Counted from the stretch's first letter, positions 16,088-26,282 are shown. The stretch: DNA of 64,000 bases from Candidatus Accumulibacter sp. ACC003 (GCF_907163085.1 NZ_CAJQTX010000009.1:496001-560000); one strand, 5' to 3'. Numbers and translations are program-made. The notes: generated by a model from the letters alone, not told the origin.

Positions 16088-18854
16088 TCAGCCACTATTG
16101 CCGAGGCCCGCCGCGACGCCGTTGATGGTGTGGTGGATGGCGCGCTGGATGCGCTCGTCGGTCTCGCCGGCGCGGTGACGCTTGAGCAATTCGATCTGCA
16201 GGTGGTTCAGGGGGTCCAGGTAGGCAAAGCGGTTGCGGATCGAACGCGCCAGCAGCGGGTTGGCCGCCAGCAATTCGCTCTGCTCGGTGATCTCGAGCAG
16301 CGCGGTGATCGACGCCTGCCACTCGGCCTTGAGGCGCGGGAAGATGCTATTGCGCAATTCTCGGTTGCTCACCAGTTCCGAATAGCGCTCGGCGATGGCG
16401 ATGTCGCTCTTGGCCAGCACCATGTCCATGTTCGACAGCGTGGCGCGAAAGAAGCCCCAGTCGCGGTTCATCTTCCGCAAGACGATCATGCCGGCCTCAC
16501 CGTGCCGCTCGCGATAGGCGGCGACGGCTGCACCGAAGCCAAACCAGCCGGGCAACATCAGCCGGCACTGGGCCCACGAGAATACCCAGGGAATGGCGCG
16601 CAGGTCATCGATCGCCGTGCTCTTCTTGCGCGACGCCGGGCGGCTACCGATGTTGAGCTGGGCAATCTCGGCGATCACGGTCGACTCCCAGAAATACTGC
16701 TCGAAACCATCGGTTTCATAAATCAGGTTACGGTAAGACTTGCGGGCGTACGCCGAGAGTTCTTCCATGGCGGCCACGAACTCGGGGCAGACGTGATCGT
16801 GTCGGTGGGGAAGCAGGGTGGCTTCGAGGGTCGCAGCGGCGAGAATTTCGAGGTTGCGACGACCGAGTTCCCGATTGGCGTATTTCGCGGCGATCACTTC
16901 GCCCTGCTCGGTAATTCGAATGCGACCCTGCACGGCGCCTGCCGGCTGGGCGAGGATCGCCTGGTAGCTGGGGCCGCCACCGCGGCCGACGGAGCCGCCA
17001 CGACCGTGGAACAGGCGCAGGCCGATACCGTGGCTGGCGAAGACCCGGGTGAGTTCGGTCTCGGCCCGGTACAGCGACCAGCCGGAGGTGAGAAAGCCGC
17101 CATCCTTGTTGCTGTCGGAATAGCCGACCATGACTTCCTGGAGGGTGCCGCGCGAACCGAGGAGACTCTTGTACAGAGGAATCGCGAACAGGCGCTCCAT
17201 GATTTCGCCACTGCCGGCGAGATCGTCGATGGTCTCGAACAGCGGCACGATATTGACGTCGAGAGCATTGTCTTGGGGGCGCAGCAGGCCGGCTTCCTTG
17301 AGCAGCAGAGCCACTTCGAGCAGGTCGGAAACGCCGTCGGTCTTGGAGATGATGACGTTCTCGATGACCGCCTGGCCGTAGCGTTCGTGCATCTGCCGAG
17401 CGGTGCGAAAAAATCGCCAGCTCGCCCTCGGTTTCGTCGGAGTAGCGCGCGAAGGCGGAAACCAGCGGCCGCGGCGTCGCAAGTTCGTCCTGCAGCAGGC
17501 TGACGCGCGCGTTTTCATCGAGCGATCGATAGTCGACGCCCGGACGATTGACCGCCAGGATCTCGGCGACGGTACGCTCGTGCACCTCGGAATTCTGGCG
17601 CAGGTCCAGGTTGGCCAGATGGAAGCCAAAAAGAGACAGGGCGCGGCGCAGGCGGCGCAGGCGACCGCGCGCGAGGAGCAGCGAACCGTTTTCGGCGAGC
17701 GACCGGTGGATCACTTCGAGGTCGGCGGCGAACTCCGCGGCCGCAGCGTACGCCGGCGCGTCGCCGACGGCCTGGCGCGGAGCTTCCAGGCCGTCGAGTG
17801 CGCGTGCGGTGGCCGCCAGGCGGGCATAGAGGCCGGCGATCGCACGGCGGTAGGGTTCGTCGTCGCGATGCGGGTTGTGATCGGGCGAGCGCTCGGCGAG
17901 TGCCGCCAGCTCCGGAGACACCTTTACCAGCAAGGCCGCGGAAGACAGCCCGGCACCGAGCTTGTGCAACTGCTCCAGATAGAACGCCATGACCAGCTGA
18001 CTCTGGGCACGTAGCGTTTCCGAGAGGACCGACGCGGTCACGAACGGGTTGCCGTCACGATCGCCGCCGATCCACGAGCCCGGGCGCAGAAAGGGCTTGA
18101 TGCCGCCACCGTGCCATCCCGGCAGCGCCGCGAGAGCGTCCTCCAGGCTATTGTGGAAGCGCGGCAGTTCGCCCAGGAAGGTGGCGTCGTAATAGGTCAG
18201 GCCATTGCGCACTTCATCCATCACCGACAACTTGCTCCACCGCAGGATCCGCGTCTGCCAAAGCGTCAGGACGGCGCGACAGATGCCCTCTTGCGCATCG
18301 TGCCATTCTTCCGGAGTCAGGCGGTCGCGGTCGCGCTCGTAGAGCAGGCGGGCGATCTTCCACTGGCAGTCGAGGATGCTCTTGCGCTTCACTTCGGTGG
18401 GGTGAGCGGTGAGCACCGGCTGGATCGACGCCGTGGCGAAGAAATCACGCAAGCCTGCCGGCGTGACGCCACCGCTCAGGGCACGCGCAATGCTGTGCGC
18501 CAGACTACCCTCTTCGGATGGCGAGGCAGCGATGGCGGCGGCGCGCGCGCTGCGGATGTGATGCTGGTCCTCGGCGATGTTGGCCAGCTGCGAAAAATAG
18601 GTGAACGCACGCACTACAAGAAGCGTCTGCTCACGCGAAAGGGTGTCGAGCAATTCGGCGAGCTCCGTAGTGGCGGAAGCGTCGTGGTCGCGATGCGAGC
18701 GGATCGACTGACTGCGAATGCGCTCGACAATGGCGAAAGCGTCCTCGCCTTCCTGTTGCCGGATGGTGTCGCCAAGCAGGCGGCCGAGAAAGCGGATATC
18801 GTGCCGCAGCGCTTCGTCGTTGTCCGGGGAAAGCGTGTTCAGTAGCGAGTTCAT
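16088..18854 (-). pseudogene. ppc: Phosphoenolpyruvate carboxylase, frameshifted
   Basis: The two reading frames together encode a 921-residue PEP carboxylase (PEP + bicarbonate to oxaloacetate + phosphate). The first frame (start ATG 18854, AAGGA upstream) covers about 480 residues with LTAHPTE (catalytic His151) and GGDRDGNPFVT. The second covers the rest with [10 protein letters not shown] and [13 protein letters not shown], to the C-terminal end ...GLGNSG. They join at an A6 run (17409-17414; T6 in the gene), where five Ts would give the expected GELAIFRTARQM. One extra base therefore breaks the gene. Everything else is intact, so this is either a recent mutation or a homopolymer sequencing error. 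Confidence 0.92.
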
Positions 18855-18878
18855 GGCGAATCTGTCCTTGTGTTTGAC

Positions 18879-19136
18879 TTACCAGGGATTTGCTCCCGCG
18901 GCGTGCTCGACTGACCGCCAACGGGCGGCCGTTGCCGAGGCCTGGCGAGCCACCAGCAGCGGCACGCGGGAAAGAGGAATCAGCCCGTACGTCACCGAAC
19001 CCTGCAACAGGGCATGGCGGGCTTCCAGACCGCGGCTGCCGACCGCGACCATACGACTAGCAAGTGGCGCAGGCAGCGCGGCGATACGCTCGGCCGGCTC
19101 GCTGGCGGGCGCCGGCATCGGCCTGATGCCGCTCAT
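18879..19136 (-). pseudogene. Universal stress protein (UspA) C-terminal remnant
   Basis: About 85 residues contain the UspA nucleotide-binding signature in degraded form: MVAVGSRGLEARHALLQGSVTYGLI, matching the family pattern GxRGLxxxxxxLLGSV, followed by SRVPLLVAR where working proteins have a PVLVVR-like end. The N-terminal half of the roughly 140-residue domain is missing. The tail after VAR is extra sequence running to the stop at 18879, close to the ppc start. No ribosome site is seen. It overlaps the TerC remnant by ATGA. I read it as a decaying gene fragment. Confidence 0.6.
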
Positions 19137-19340
19137 CCGGCACCTTCGGCAGCGATCGCGCCGACCTTGCCCAGTCCGTACTTGAGCAGAGGAAAGCGAT
19201 CGGTCAGGTCGGCGAGCAGTAGATAGAGTGCCCGCAGACCCCTGATGGCGGAGACGTTCGAGGTGAAGGCGATCAGTGGTCACGGCGACGATCATGACGG
19301 AAGCGAACAGGCTATCGACCGACAGCGATTATTCGATCAG
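19133..19340 (-). pseudogene. TerC-family membrane protein remnant
   Basis: On the minus strand one frame reads IAFTSNVSAIRGLRALYLLLADLTDRFPLLKYG, split here by eye into FTSN-SAI-GLRALY and LKYG blocks. These correspond to the conserved TerC segment (FTSNxFAIxGLRxLYFxLA, then LKYGLA). It ends at TGA 19133-19135. Just upstream, in another frame, is SVDSLFASVMIV, resembling the earlier TerC membrane block. The intervening part of the gene is deleted and the frame is broken, so no functional protein can be made. TerC proteins are multi-span membrane proteins linked to metal or tellurite handling. Confidence 0.5.
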
Positions 19341-19428
19341 CCAAGCGACGAGGCTGAAGGCCATGAAACCGGCCCACCGCGGGCCGGTGGCGAAACTGGC
19401 GTCCAAGGCGCTCGATCGCGGCCAGGGT

Positions 19429-20036
19429 TCAAACCGGCACAGCCGTCTCGAAGGCATTGCGCGCCGCGTCGTAGTGGAGGAGTTCTCCGGCCGCGAGGTC
19501 GAAATACCAGCCATGCAGATGAACCGTTCCGGCCTGCACGCGCTCAGCGATCCACGGATAGGTCAGCAGGTTTTCGAGCGAAACCAGGATGCCCGCCTGC
19601 TCGCAGGCGCGGTCCTGCAGCGCTGGCGACTTCGCTGGCAGTTCGGCACGCACGCGCGTGCGTGCGCGCTCGGCGATGCTGACCCACTTGCCGATGAACT
19701 CGCTCCTGGAATCGAGACCCTGCATCAGCGCATGAATGCCGCCGCACTGGGCGTGCCCGAGGACGATGATGTGCTCAACCTTCAGCGACAGGACGGCGAA
19801 CTCCAGCGCCGCCGGCACACTCGCGAAGTCACCGCCGGGATGATAGGGTGGCACCAGGTTGGCGACGTTGCGCACGACAAAAACATCGCCGGGTCCACCC
19901 GCGAATCGGCGCACGCGACGATCAACGCCTTGGGGCTCTGGCCAAGCTGGAGTTGTTCGAATAATTCACGCTCCTCGCCAAAGTATTTCTCCTGAAACCG
20001 TTCGAAACCGGCGATGAATTTGGCAATGTCTTTCAT
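19429..20036 (-). pseudogene. Beta-carbonic anhydrase, disrupted by a small deletion
   Basis: The start ATG 20036 (AGGAAG upstream) encodes FIAGFERFQEKYF and the zinc-site motif CADSRVDPA. The frame then shifts into one encoding PGDVFVVRNVANLVPPY and VLGHAQCGGI, the second zinc-ligand pair (His and Cys), and runs to the stop at 19429. Working homologues have about six residues between DPA and PGD; here the same bases GGACCCGGCGATG serve both motifs in different frames. This looks like a deletion of roughly 19-22 nt between two copies of that short repeat. The enzyme interconverts CO2 and bicarbonate, a substrate of PEP carboxylase, whose gene lies downstream and is also broken. Confidence 0.85.
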
Positions 20037-20190
20037 GAAGTCTTCCTGGTGTGGGTGCTGGTAGGAGCTGGTGCTTACCGCGAACAGATTTCAAGGAGCA
20101 GCGCAATCGTTTCACTGGAGGGCTTTCCTTGCCGGTCGCGGGCTATCAGCAACGAAGCTTACGCCTTCGGTAGCAGCAATAAAATTCGAT

Positions 20191-20196
20191 TATAAT
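20191..20196 (+). promoter_or_regulatory. Putative -10 box of the NhaR-like regulator gene
   Basis: A perfect TATAAT lies in an unusually AT-rich patch (20178-20222), about 40 nt before ATG 20237. The -35 is not convincing (TTCGGT at 20166-20171, 19-bp spacing). The patch lies between the divergent carbonic anhydrase and LysR-type genes, where a LysR regulator would be expected to bind. Confidence 0.45.
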
Positions 20197-20236
20197 TTTC
20201 GCTTTGTTCGATAATTACGAAGATAAATGCGTCGCG

Positions 20237-21169
20237 ATGCTCAACTACCGACACCTGCATTACTTCTGGAGTGTCGCCAAGTCAGGCGGCATCACGCGCG
20301 CCAGCGAGCGCCTGCACCTGACGCCACAGACTCTCTCCGGGCAACTGAGTCAGTTCGAGCAGCAGCTCGGCACGCCGCTGTTCCGTCGGACCGGGCGGCG
20401 CATGGAATTGACCGAGTCGGGACAACTGGCGATGGCCTACGCCGAAGAGATCTTCCAGGTCGGAGCGGAGCTCGAAGAGATGCTGCGCCGACGTCCCGAG
20501 GAGCGGCTGCTGCCGTTTCGGGTGGGCATCGCCGACGCCGTACCCAAGACCATCGCCCATCGCTTGCTGTCGCCAGCGCTGCGGCTGCCGGAGCCGGTAC
20601 GGCTGATCTGCCGCGAGGACCGACTGGACCGCTTGTTGGCAGAACTGGCGATCCATCGTCTGGACATGGTGCTGGCCGACCGGCCGATACCGGCGAACAT
20701 GGACGTCAAGGGGCACAGCCATCCGCTCGGGCAATGCGGCGTCGCCTTTCTCGCCGAACCGACGCTGGCCGAGAAACTGGCCGGCACCTTTCCCGCCAAC
20801 CTGAACGACGCGCCGCTGTTGATCCCCGGCGAGGACAGCGCCTTGCGGACGCCGCTCTTGCGCTGGCTGGAGCGGCAGAACATCCGCCCGCGTATCGTTG
20901 GTGAATTCGACGACAGCGCCTTGATGAAGGCCTTTGGGCACACCGGCTGCGGCGTCTTCCCGGCGCCGGCGGCGAGCGTCGGCGAGGTCGAGCGCCAGCA
21001 CGGAACGGTCAGCCTCGGTCAGACCAGCGATATCCAGGAACGCTTCTTCGCCATCTCGGTAGAAAGATTCCTGACGCATCCCGCCGTGGTGGCGGTCAGC
21101 GAGGGCGCCCGGCGTGGTTTGTTCGTCGCCGAGCAGCCAAGCGACAAGGCGCCGCGACCAGCCTTTTGA
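20237..21169 (+). CDS. NhaR-like LysR-family transcriptional regulator
   Basis: The protein has 310 residues from ATG 20237; an in-frame ATG at 20204 would add 11 residues but is less typical. The N-terminal winged helix-turn-helix reads LNYRHLHYFWSVAKSGGITRA then LTPQTLSGQLSQFEQQLG, characteristic of NhaR. The rest is a periplasmic-binding-like effector domain, including FRVGIADAVPKTIAHRLL. NhaR activates Na+/H+ antiporter or stress genes in E. coli; here no nhaA lies nearby. Divergent placement against the broken carbonic anhydrase gene makes that gene, or autoregulation, a possible target. Confidence 0.85.
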   Translation: MLNYRHLHYFWSVAKSGGITRASERLHLTPQTLSGQLSQFEQQLGTPLFRRTGRRMELTESGQLAMAYAEEIFQVGAELEEMLRRRPEERLLPFRVGIADAVPKTIAHRLLSPALRLPEPVRLICREDRLDRLLAELAIHRLDMVLADRPIPANMDVKGHSHPLGQCGVAFLAEPTLAEKLAGTFPANLNDAPLLIPGEDSALRTPLLRWLERQNIRPRIVGEFDDSALMKAFGHTGCGVFPAPAASVGEVERQHGTVSLGQTSDIQERFFAISVERFLTHPAVVAVSEGARRGLFVAEQPSDKAPRPAF

Positions 21170-21262
21170 GGCGACCGGCACGAGCGTCCTAAACGCTCGT
21201 CAAGACGTTCCGAAGGCCGTCAGTGGGCTGGCGAGCGGCGCCGCCGGCCGCCCGCTTCCAGC

Positions 21263-21281
21263 CCGCGGCCAGTCTTGCTAT
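21263..21281 (+). repeat. Short repeat, copy 1 (flanks sulfatase unit)
   Basis: CCGCGGCCAGTCTTGCTAT here is nearly identical to 24544-24563 (one extra G there), with similar bases continuing (CGCTCAGACTG versus AGTTCAGCCTG). The copies flank the sulfatase and small membrane protein genes in the same orientation. Confidence 0.6.
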
Positions 21282-21333
21282 CGCTCAGACTGAAAAGAAA
21301 GAAACCGCGGCCAGGCTCATTTTCTCGCCACCT

Positions 21334-21681
21334 TCAAGTCGCCTTGTCAGGTGCTGATTCCCAGATCAGCAGCGCCGTCAAAATAGCGTGCAGCACCACC
21401 GCCGGCCACAGCAACACGCCGGTCGAAACGCCCGCGAAGCCGAGATACGCGAGATACAGCGTGACGGCGGCGCCGTAGGTCAACATCCCGAGCCGCGGCG
21501 GTCCCGGCCAGCACGCGACACCGAGGGCGATCAGCGCGATGCCGGCGACGCGGGCGATGGGGACGGCGATGCCGGTCAGCTCCTCGCCCAGCAACCAGCG
21601 TCCAACGAGCGATGGGACGATCAGCAAGGCCAGACCGGTGGCAATTTCACCGACCGCGGCGAAGACCAGTGCCGCTTTCAT
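21334..21681 (-). CDS. Small four-helix membrane protein
   Basis: A 115-residue protein that is almost entirely hydrophobic. About four membrane helices are visible: ALVFAAVGEIATGLALLIV, IARVAGIALIALGVACW, LTYGAAVTLYLAYLGF and LWPAVVLHAILTALLIW. The spacing and Gly/Ala content resemble small DoxX- or YccF-like membrane proteins, but no family is certain. It lies 63 nt downstream of the arylsulfatase stop on the same strand, so the two may share a transcript. Confidence 0.7.
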   Translation of the reverse strand: MKAALVFAAVGEIATGLALLIVPSLVGRWLLGEELTGIAVPIARVAGIALIALGVACWPGPPRLGMLTYGAAVTLYLAYLGFAGVSTGVLLWPAVVLHAILTALLIWESAPDKAT

Positions 21682-21744
21682 GGCGCGGCCCCGCGGCCGC
21701 TGCGCAGCGCGCTTACGCTAAACGCTTCGCGCAAGCGCAAAGCA

Positions 21745-24279
21745 CTACCGCTTCTGCGCACGGCTGGCCGGCGCTGCCGCCGGGTGATCCGCCGCGGCCG
21801 CCGCCGCGCTCTGCTCCGGCGTGAAGGGTTCGAGCTTGACGGTCAGCTTGTCGATCGTGCCGGTGAACTTGAACGGCGTGTCGTAGCGATACTCGATGAG
21901 CGCCAGCGGGGTGCGCGTGTCCATGCCGACATCGAAGGTTTCGTCCTCCGGGAACGTGATCGGAGTCGTGTGTTCCATGGAATTCCTGGCCACTTCCTTG
22001 CCGTCCACGGAGAGCACGCCGGTTCCGCCCTTGGCCAGTCCGGGACCATCCGACTTGAAGTCGAAGACGATGGTGTGCTTGCCGGCAGTCAGCTCGGGCC
22101 CTTCCCAGGTCGTGCGTTTGAGGTCGAGGAGGTTGTAGAGGAACACCACCTTGCCCCGCCCGATTCCCAGCTCACCCTTGCTCAGAAACAGGCCGTAACC
22201 GCCAAAACGCCCGCCCTGAGTGACGATCATGCCTTCTCCGCCACCCTCGGGAATCGTGACCTCAGCGGTGATCGTGTAGGATTTGTTCAGAATGCTCGGC
22301 GCAGTGCTGGCCGGCACGCTGGACAAGGTTCCCGAATAAGTGAATTCCGTCCTTCCTGCCTTCAGGCTAGGACGCGGCGTATTCCAGCGCGCGAGCGTCG
22401 TGTTGTCCAGCGGCAGCACGTTGTACTTTGCCGCCTGCACGTAGAAGATGTTCTGCATCTGCTTGAGCTTCTCCGGCATCTTAGCCGCCAGGTCGTTGTT
22501 CTGCGTCGGATCCTCCATGACGTTGTACAGCTCCCACCTGTACCCCGTTATCACATCCGGTGGTTTCGCGCTGCTCAGCTCCCACGGGCGTGTGGCCGGC
22601 GTTGTGGCCGCTACCCAGCCATCATGATAGATGGCGCGGTTGCCGAGCATCTCGAAGTATTGTGTGGCGTGTCGGGTCGGCGCATTGGCGTTTGCCTTGT
22701 CCCAGGTGTAGGCCATGCTCGTGCCTTCGATCGGCAACTGCTTGATGCCGTTGATCGTGTCTGGCGCCGGAATTCCGGTCGCTTCGAGAATGGTCGGAAC
22801 GATATCGATCACATGGTGAAACTGCCGACGGACGCCGCCCGCGTCACTGATGTGGCCGGGCCATGAAATGGCCATCCCCTGTGCCGTTCCGCCGAAGTGC
22901 GACGGCACCTGTTTCATCCACTTGAACGGCGTGCCGAAAGCCCAGGCCCAGCCTGCCGAATAGTGCGGAAAGGTTCGCTCGGAACCCCAGAACTCGTACC
23001 AGAGGAACTGGTCCTTGATGGGCACCTCGATGCCATTGAAGGTGGTGAATTCGTTCGGCGTGCCGTTGACCATGCCTTCGGCACTGGCGCCGTTGTCGCC
23101 ACTGATGTAGATGATCAGGGTGTTGTCGAGTTCGCCCATGTCCTCGACGGCCTGGATGACGCGGCCGATCTCATGATCGGTATACGCCTGGTACGCACCA
23201 TAGACATCCGCCTGCTTGATGAAGAGTTTCTTCTGCTCGAAATCAAGCGTGTCCCACTTTGGCAGCTTGGCGCCGCCATAGATATCCTGCCCGTCCGGCC
23301 ATGGGGTCAATTGCGCGTTTTCGGGCATTATGCGGAGCCGCTTCTGGTTGGCGAAGATGGTGTCGCGCAGCTTTTCCCAGCCGTCGTCGAACAAATGCAT
23401 GGCGCTGATCTTGTCGATCCATTCCTTCGTCGGGTGGTGTGGTGCGTGCGTGCCACCGGGCACGTAGTAGACGAAGAACGGCTTTTTGGGCGCCAGCTCC
23501 TTGAGCTGCTTCATGTACTGGATCGCCTCGTCGGCCATCGCTGTCGTCAGGTTCCAGCCCGGATTGCCCTCGAAGGGGTAAATCGGAGTGGTATTGCGGA
23601 ACAGGTTCGGCTCCCACTGGCTGGCGTCGCCACCGACGAAGCCGAAGAAGTATTCGAAGCCCATGCCGTTTGGCCATTGCTCGAAGGGACCGGCCTGGCT
23701 GTTGGCGAAGAACGGCGTGTTGTGGTCCTTGCCGAACCATGAAGTGGCGTAGCCGTTGTCCTTCAGGATGGTGCCGATGGTGCCCTTCTCGATCGGGATG
23801 ATCGAGTCGTAGCCGGGATACCCGGTGGCGATCTCACCGACCACGCCGAAGCCCACCGAGTGGTGGTTGCGCCCGGTAATGATCGCTGCCCGCGTCGGCG
23901 AACACAGCGAAGTGGAGTGGAAGTTCGTGTAGCGCAGGCCGCTCTTGGCGATGCGGTCCAGTGCCGGGGTAGGGATGACACCGCCAAAGGTCGATGGCGC
24001 ACCGAAACCGTCATCGTCGGTCATGATCAGCAGGACGTTTGGCGCGCCCTTTGGCGGCACGACGCGCGGCGGCCACCACGGCGTCGAGTCCGAGGCCTTC
24101 TCCTTGATCACCCCGCCGAACTTCGGATCGGGGGGCGGAAGCTGCTTGCCGCTGAGGGTGGTGGTGGCGCTCGGCGACCCGAGCACGCCGGTGAGCTGCT
24201 GTGCGCCTGCCCGGCCGACGATCGAGACCAGCGCGAAGACCAAGCACAGCAGCTTGCCAATGACGCGGCTCGTGGGCAT
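21745..24279 (-). CDS. Secreted arylsulfatase (type I, formylglycine-dependent)
   Basis: The protein has 844 residues, long for the family. A signal peptide (about 1-26: basic start, LLCLVFALVSIVG, cleavage near AGA-QQ) directs it to the periplasm. The sulfatase domain has metal ligands in LLIMTDDDG (about 83-91) and the modification motif CSPTR with Cys126, converted to formylglycine in active enzymes. HHSVGFG and GKDHNTPFF follow, as in large arylsulfatases. The last 200 or so residues form a beta-rich, concanavalin-like domain (VDGKEVA, FTGTIDKLTVKLEPF). It hydrolyses sulfate esters, probably for sulfur scavenging. No maturase gene is in the window. CAGGAGAA precedes the start. Confidence 0.92.
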   Translation of the reverse strand: MPTSRVIGKLLCLVFALVSIVGRAGAQQLTGVLGSPSATTTLSGKQLPPPDPKFGGVIKEKASDSTPWWPPRVVPPKGAPNVLLIMTDDDGFGAPSTFGGVIPTPALDRIAKSGLRYTNFHSTSLCSPTRAAIITGRNHHSVGFGVVGEIATGYPGYDSIIPIEKGTIGTILKDNGYATSWFGKDHNTPFFANSQAGPFEQWPNGMGFEYFFGFVGGDASQWEPNLFRNTTPIYPFEGNPGWNLTTAMADEAIQYMKQLKELAPKKPFFVYYVPGGTHAPHHPTKEWIDKISAMHLFDDGWEKLRDTIFANQKRLRIMPENAQLTPWPDGQDIYGGAKLPKWDTLDFEQKKLFIKQADVYGAYQAYTDHEIGRVIQAVEDMGELDNTLIIYISGDNGASAEGMVNGTPNEFTTFNGIEVPIKDQFLWYEFWGSERTFPHYSAGWAWAFGTPFKWMKQVPSHFGGTAQGMAISWPGHISDAGGVRRQFHHVIDIVPTILEATGIPAPDTINGIKQLPIEGTSMAYTWDKANANAPTRHATQYFEMLGNRAIYHDGWVAATTPATRPWELSSAKPPDVITGYRWELYNVMEDPTQNNDLAAKMPEKLKQMQNIFYVQAAKYNVLPLDNTTLARWNTPRPSLKAGRTEFTYSGTLSSVPASTAPSILNKSYTITAEVTIPEGGGEGMIVTQGGRFGGYGLFLSKGELGIGRGKVVFLYNLLDLKRTTWEGPELTAGKHTIVFDFKSDGPGLAKGGTGVLSVDGKEVARNSMEHTTPITFPEDETFDVGMDTRTPLALIEYRYDTPFKFTGTIDKLTVKLEPFTPEQSAAAAAADHPAAAPASRAQKR

Positions 24280-24647
24280 GGCGTTCTCCTGAGTGTGAAT
24301 AGGTGAATAGGCTGTCGATTATGCCAGTAATCGCTGCCCTGATGTCGTGAAACGTTCGCGCCTGGCCAACGACGGTACGGGTTCTTTTCGTGTCGGGAAT
24401 TTAGCGGCGCCGGCGCATGACAATAGGGTTCTTGGCGATCGGCTTCGCGTAAGCAGCGAGTCGTCGGCCATGCAGCGCGTGCCGTTCTTGCGGCTTGCTG
24501 GCGCGTCGGTCCGCGCCGCTTCGCGGAGACCGCGCCGTACCAGCCGCGGGCCAGTCTTGCTATAGTTCAGCCTGCGCACCGCCAGCGGGTCAGCTTTCAC
24601 CTTCCCGGCCGGCGGCTTTTGTTTTTCCTGCCGCCGAAAGCTTCCCG
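24280..24647. other. Divergent intergenic region upstream of arylsulfatase and prfC
   Basis: About 370 bp without a supported gene. It holds the second copy of the CCGCGG(G)CCAGTCTTGCTAT repeat (24544-24563), which runs into TATAGT (24561-24566), a possible -10 box for prfC. GGCGGC/GCCGCC self-complementary sequence near 24611-24636 precedes the prfC start. The arylsulfatase ribosome site lies just inside its left edge. No RNA gene is recognised. Confidence 0.5.
24544..24563 (+). repeat. Short repeat, copy 2 (flanks sulfatase unit)
   Basis: Partner of 21263-21281. It overlaps a TATAGT -10-like hexamer at 24561-24566, so the repeat might be a promoter-containing sequence; copy 1 has TATCGC at the same place. 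Confidence 0.6.
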
Positions 24648-26282
24648 ATGAGTACCACCGCCAGCGATTCCTCCAACGACAGCGCCTTTCCGCCCGAGAT
24701 CCTGCGCGACGTCGCCAGGCGGCGCACCTTCGCGATCATTTCGCACCCGGACGCCGGCAAGACGACGCTGACCGAGAAGCTACTGCTGTTCGGCGGCGCG
24801 ATCCAGCTCGCCGGCACCGTCAAGGGACGCAAGAGCGCTCGCCATGCGACCTCGGACTGGATGGAAGTCGAGAAGCAGCGCGGCATCTCGGTGACCAGCT
24901 CGGTGATGCAGTTCGACTACCTGGGACACACCATCAACCTCCTCGACACGCCGGGGCACGAGGATTTTTCGGAAGACACCTACCGCGTGCTGACCGCTGT
25001 CGATGCCGCGGTGATGGTCATCGACGCCGCCAAGGGTGTCGAGACGCAGACCATCAAGCTGCTCAATGTCTGCCGGATGCGCAACACGCCAATCATCACC
25101 TTCGTCAACAAGCTCGATCGGGAGGTGCGCGAACCCTTCGAGCTGCTCGAGGAGATCGAGTCGGTGCTCGGCATCGAATGCGCGCCGATCACCTGGCCGA
25201 TCGGCATGGGCAAGACTTTTCGTGGCGTCTACCACCTGCTCGACGATCGGCTATTGCACTTTGCCGCCGGCCAGGAGCGCCGCAGCGAGTCCGAGCGCCT
25301 GGAGGGACTCGACAACCCGCTGCTGGCCGCGCAGTTTCCCGGCGAGATCGACAAGCTGCGCGAGGACGTCGACCTGATTCAGAGCGCCAGCAGTCCTTTC
25401 GACCTGGTTGGCTTTCTCGCCGGACACCAGTCACCGGTTTTCTTCGGTTCGGCGATCAACAACTTCGGCGTCCAGGAAATACTGCAGGCCTTGCTCGACT
25501 GGGCGCCGTCACCGCAGGAACGCGACGGCGGCACGCGCATGATTCAACCCGGCGAGAAGCCGTTCACCGGTTTCGTGTTCAAGATCCAGGCCAATATGGA
25601 CCCCAAGCATCGCGACCGGATCGCCTTTTTCCGCGTCTGCTCGGGCCGCTACAGCCCGGGAATGAAGGTCAAGCACGTGCGCCTCGATCGCGAGATCAAG
25701 CTGGCCAACGTCCTAACCTTCATGGCCAACGAGCGCCTGCTGATGGAAGATGCGGTCGCTGGCGACATCATCGGCATCCATAACCACGGCAATCTGCACA
25801 TCGGCGACTGCCTGAGCGAGGGCGAAACGCTGGTCTTCAAGGGGATTCCCTACTTTTCGCCCGAGCTGTTCCGCGTCGCGCGCCTGCGCGACCCGCTGAA
25901 GAGCAAGCAGTTGCAGAAGGGCCTGCAGGAGCTCGGCGAAGAAGGCGCGATCCAGGTTTTCGAGAACCTCGGTAGCGGCGCGCTGCTGCTTGGTGCCGTC
26001 GGCACGCTGCAGTTCGAAGTCGTCGCGCAGCGCCTGCAGACCGAGTACAAGGTCGACGCGATTTTCGAATCGGCCGACATCTACACGGCGCGCTGGCTGA
26101 CTTTCCCCGACGACAGCACGCGCCGCAACTTCGAGCGCGAGCAGTTGCACCGCATGGCCAGGGACGTCGACGGCAATCCGGTCTATCTCGCCAGCACGCG
26201 CTACAACCTCGAGGTGACCAGCGAGAAGTGGCCGCGGGTCGGCTTCCACGACTCGCGCGAACACGGGCAGCTGCTGGTCTGA
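24648..26282 (+). CDS. prfC: Peptide chain release factor 3
   Basis: A 544-residue translational GTPase that recycles RF1/RF2 from the ribosome after termination. ATG 24648 was chosen because conserved sequence begins shortly after it; the open frame upstream is non-conserved. G-domain motifs are [12 protein letters not shown] (G1, about 32-43), RGISVTSSV (G2), [14 protein letters not shown] (G3) and NKLDRE (G4). The downstream domains keep [14 protein letters not shown] and [12 protein letters not shown], typical of RF3 rather than EF-G. Length is normal. The yceH gene follows 40 nt later on the same strand. Confidence 0.96.
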   Translation: MSTTASDSSNDSAFPPEILRDVARRRTFAIISHPDAGKTTLTEKLLLFGGAIQLAGTVKGRKSARHATSDWMEVEKQRGISVTSSVMQFDYLGHTINLLDTPGHEDFSEDTYRVLTAVDAAVMVIDAAKGVETQTIKLLNVCRMRNTPIITFVNKLDREVREPFELLEEIESVLGIECAPITWPIGMGKTFRGVYHLLDDRLLHFAAGQERRSESERLEGLDNPLLAAQFPGEIDKLREDVDLIQSASSPFDLVGFLAGHQSPVFFGSAINNFGVQEILQALLDWAPSPQERDGGTRMIQPGEKPFTGFVFKIQANMDPKHRDRIAFFRVCSGRYSPGMKVKHVRLDREIKLANVLTFMANERLLMEDAVAGDIIGIHNHGNLHIGDCLSEGETLVFKGIPYFSPELFRVARLRDPLKSKQLQKGLQELGEEGAIQVFENLGSGALLLGAVGTLQFEVVAQRLQTEYKVDAIFESADIYTARWLTFPDDSTRRNFEREQLHRMARDVDGNPVYLASTRYNLEVTSEKWPRVGFHDSREHGQLLV

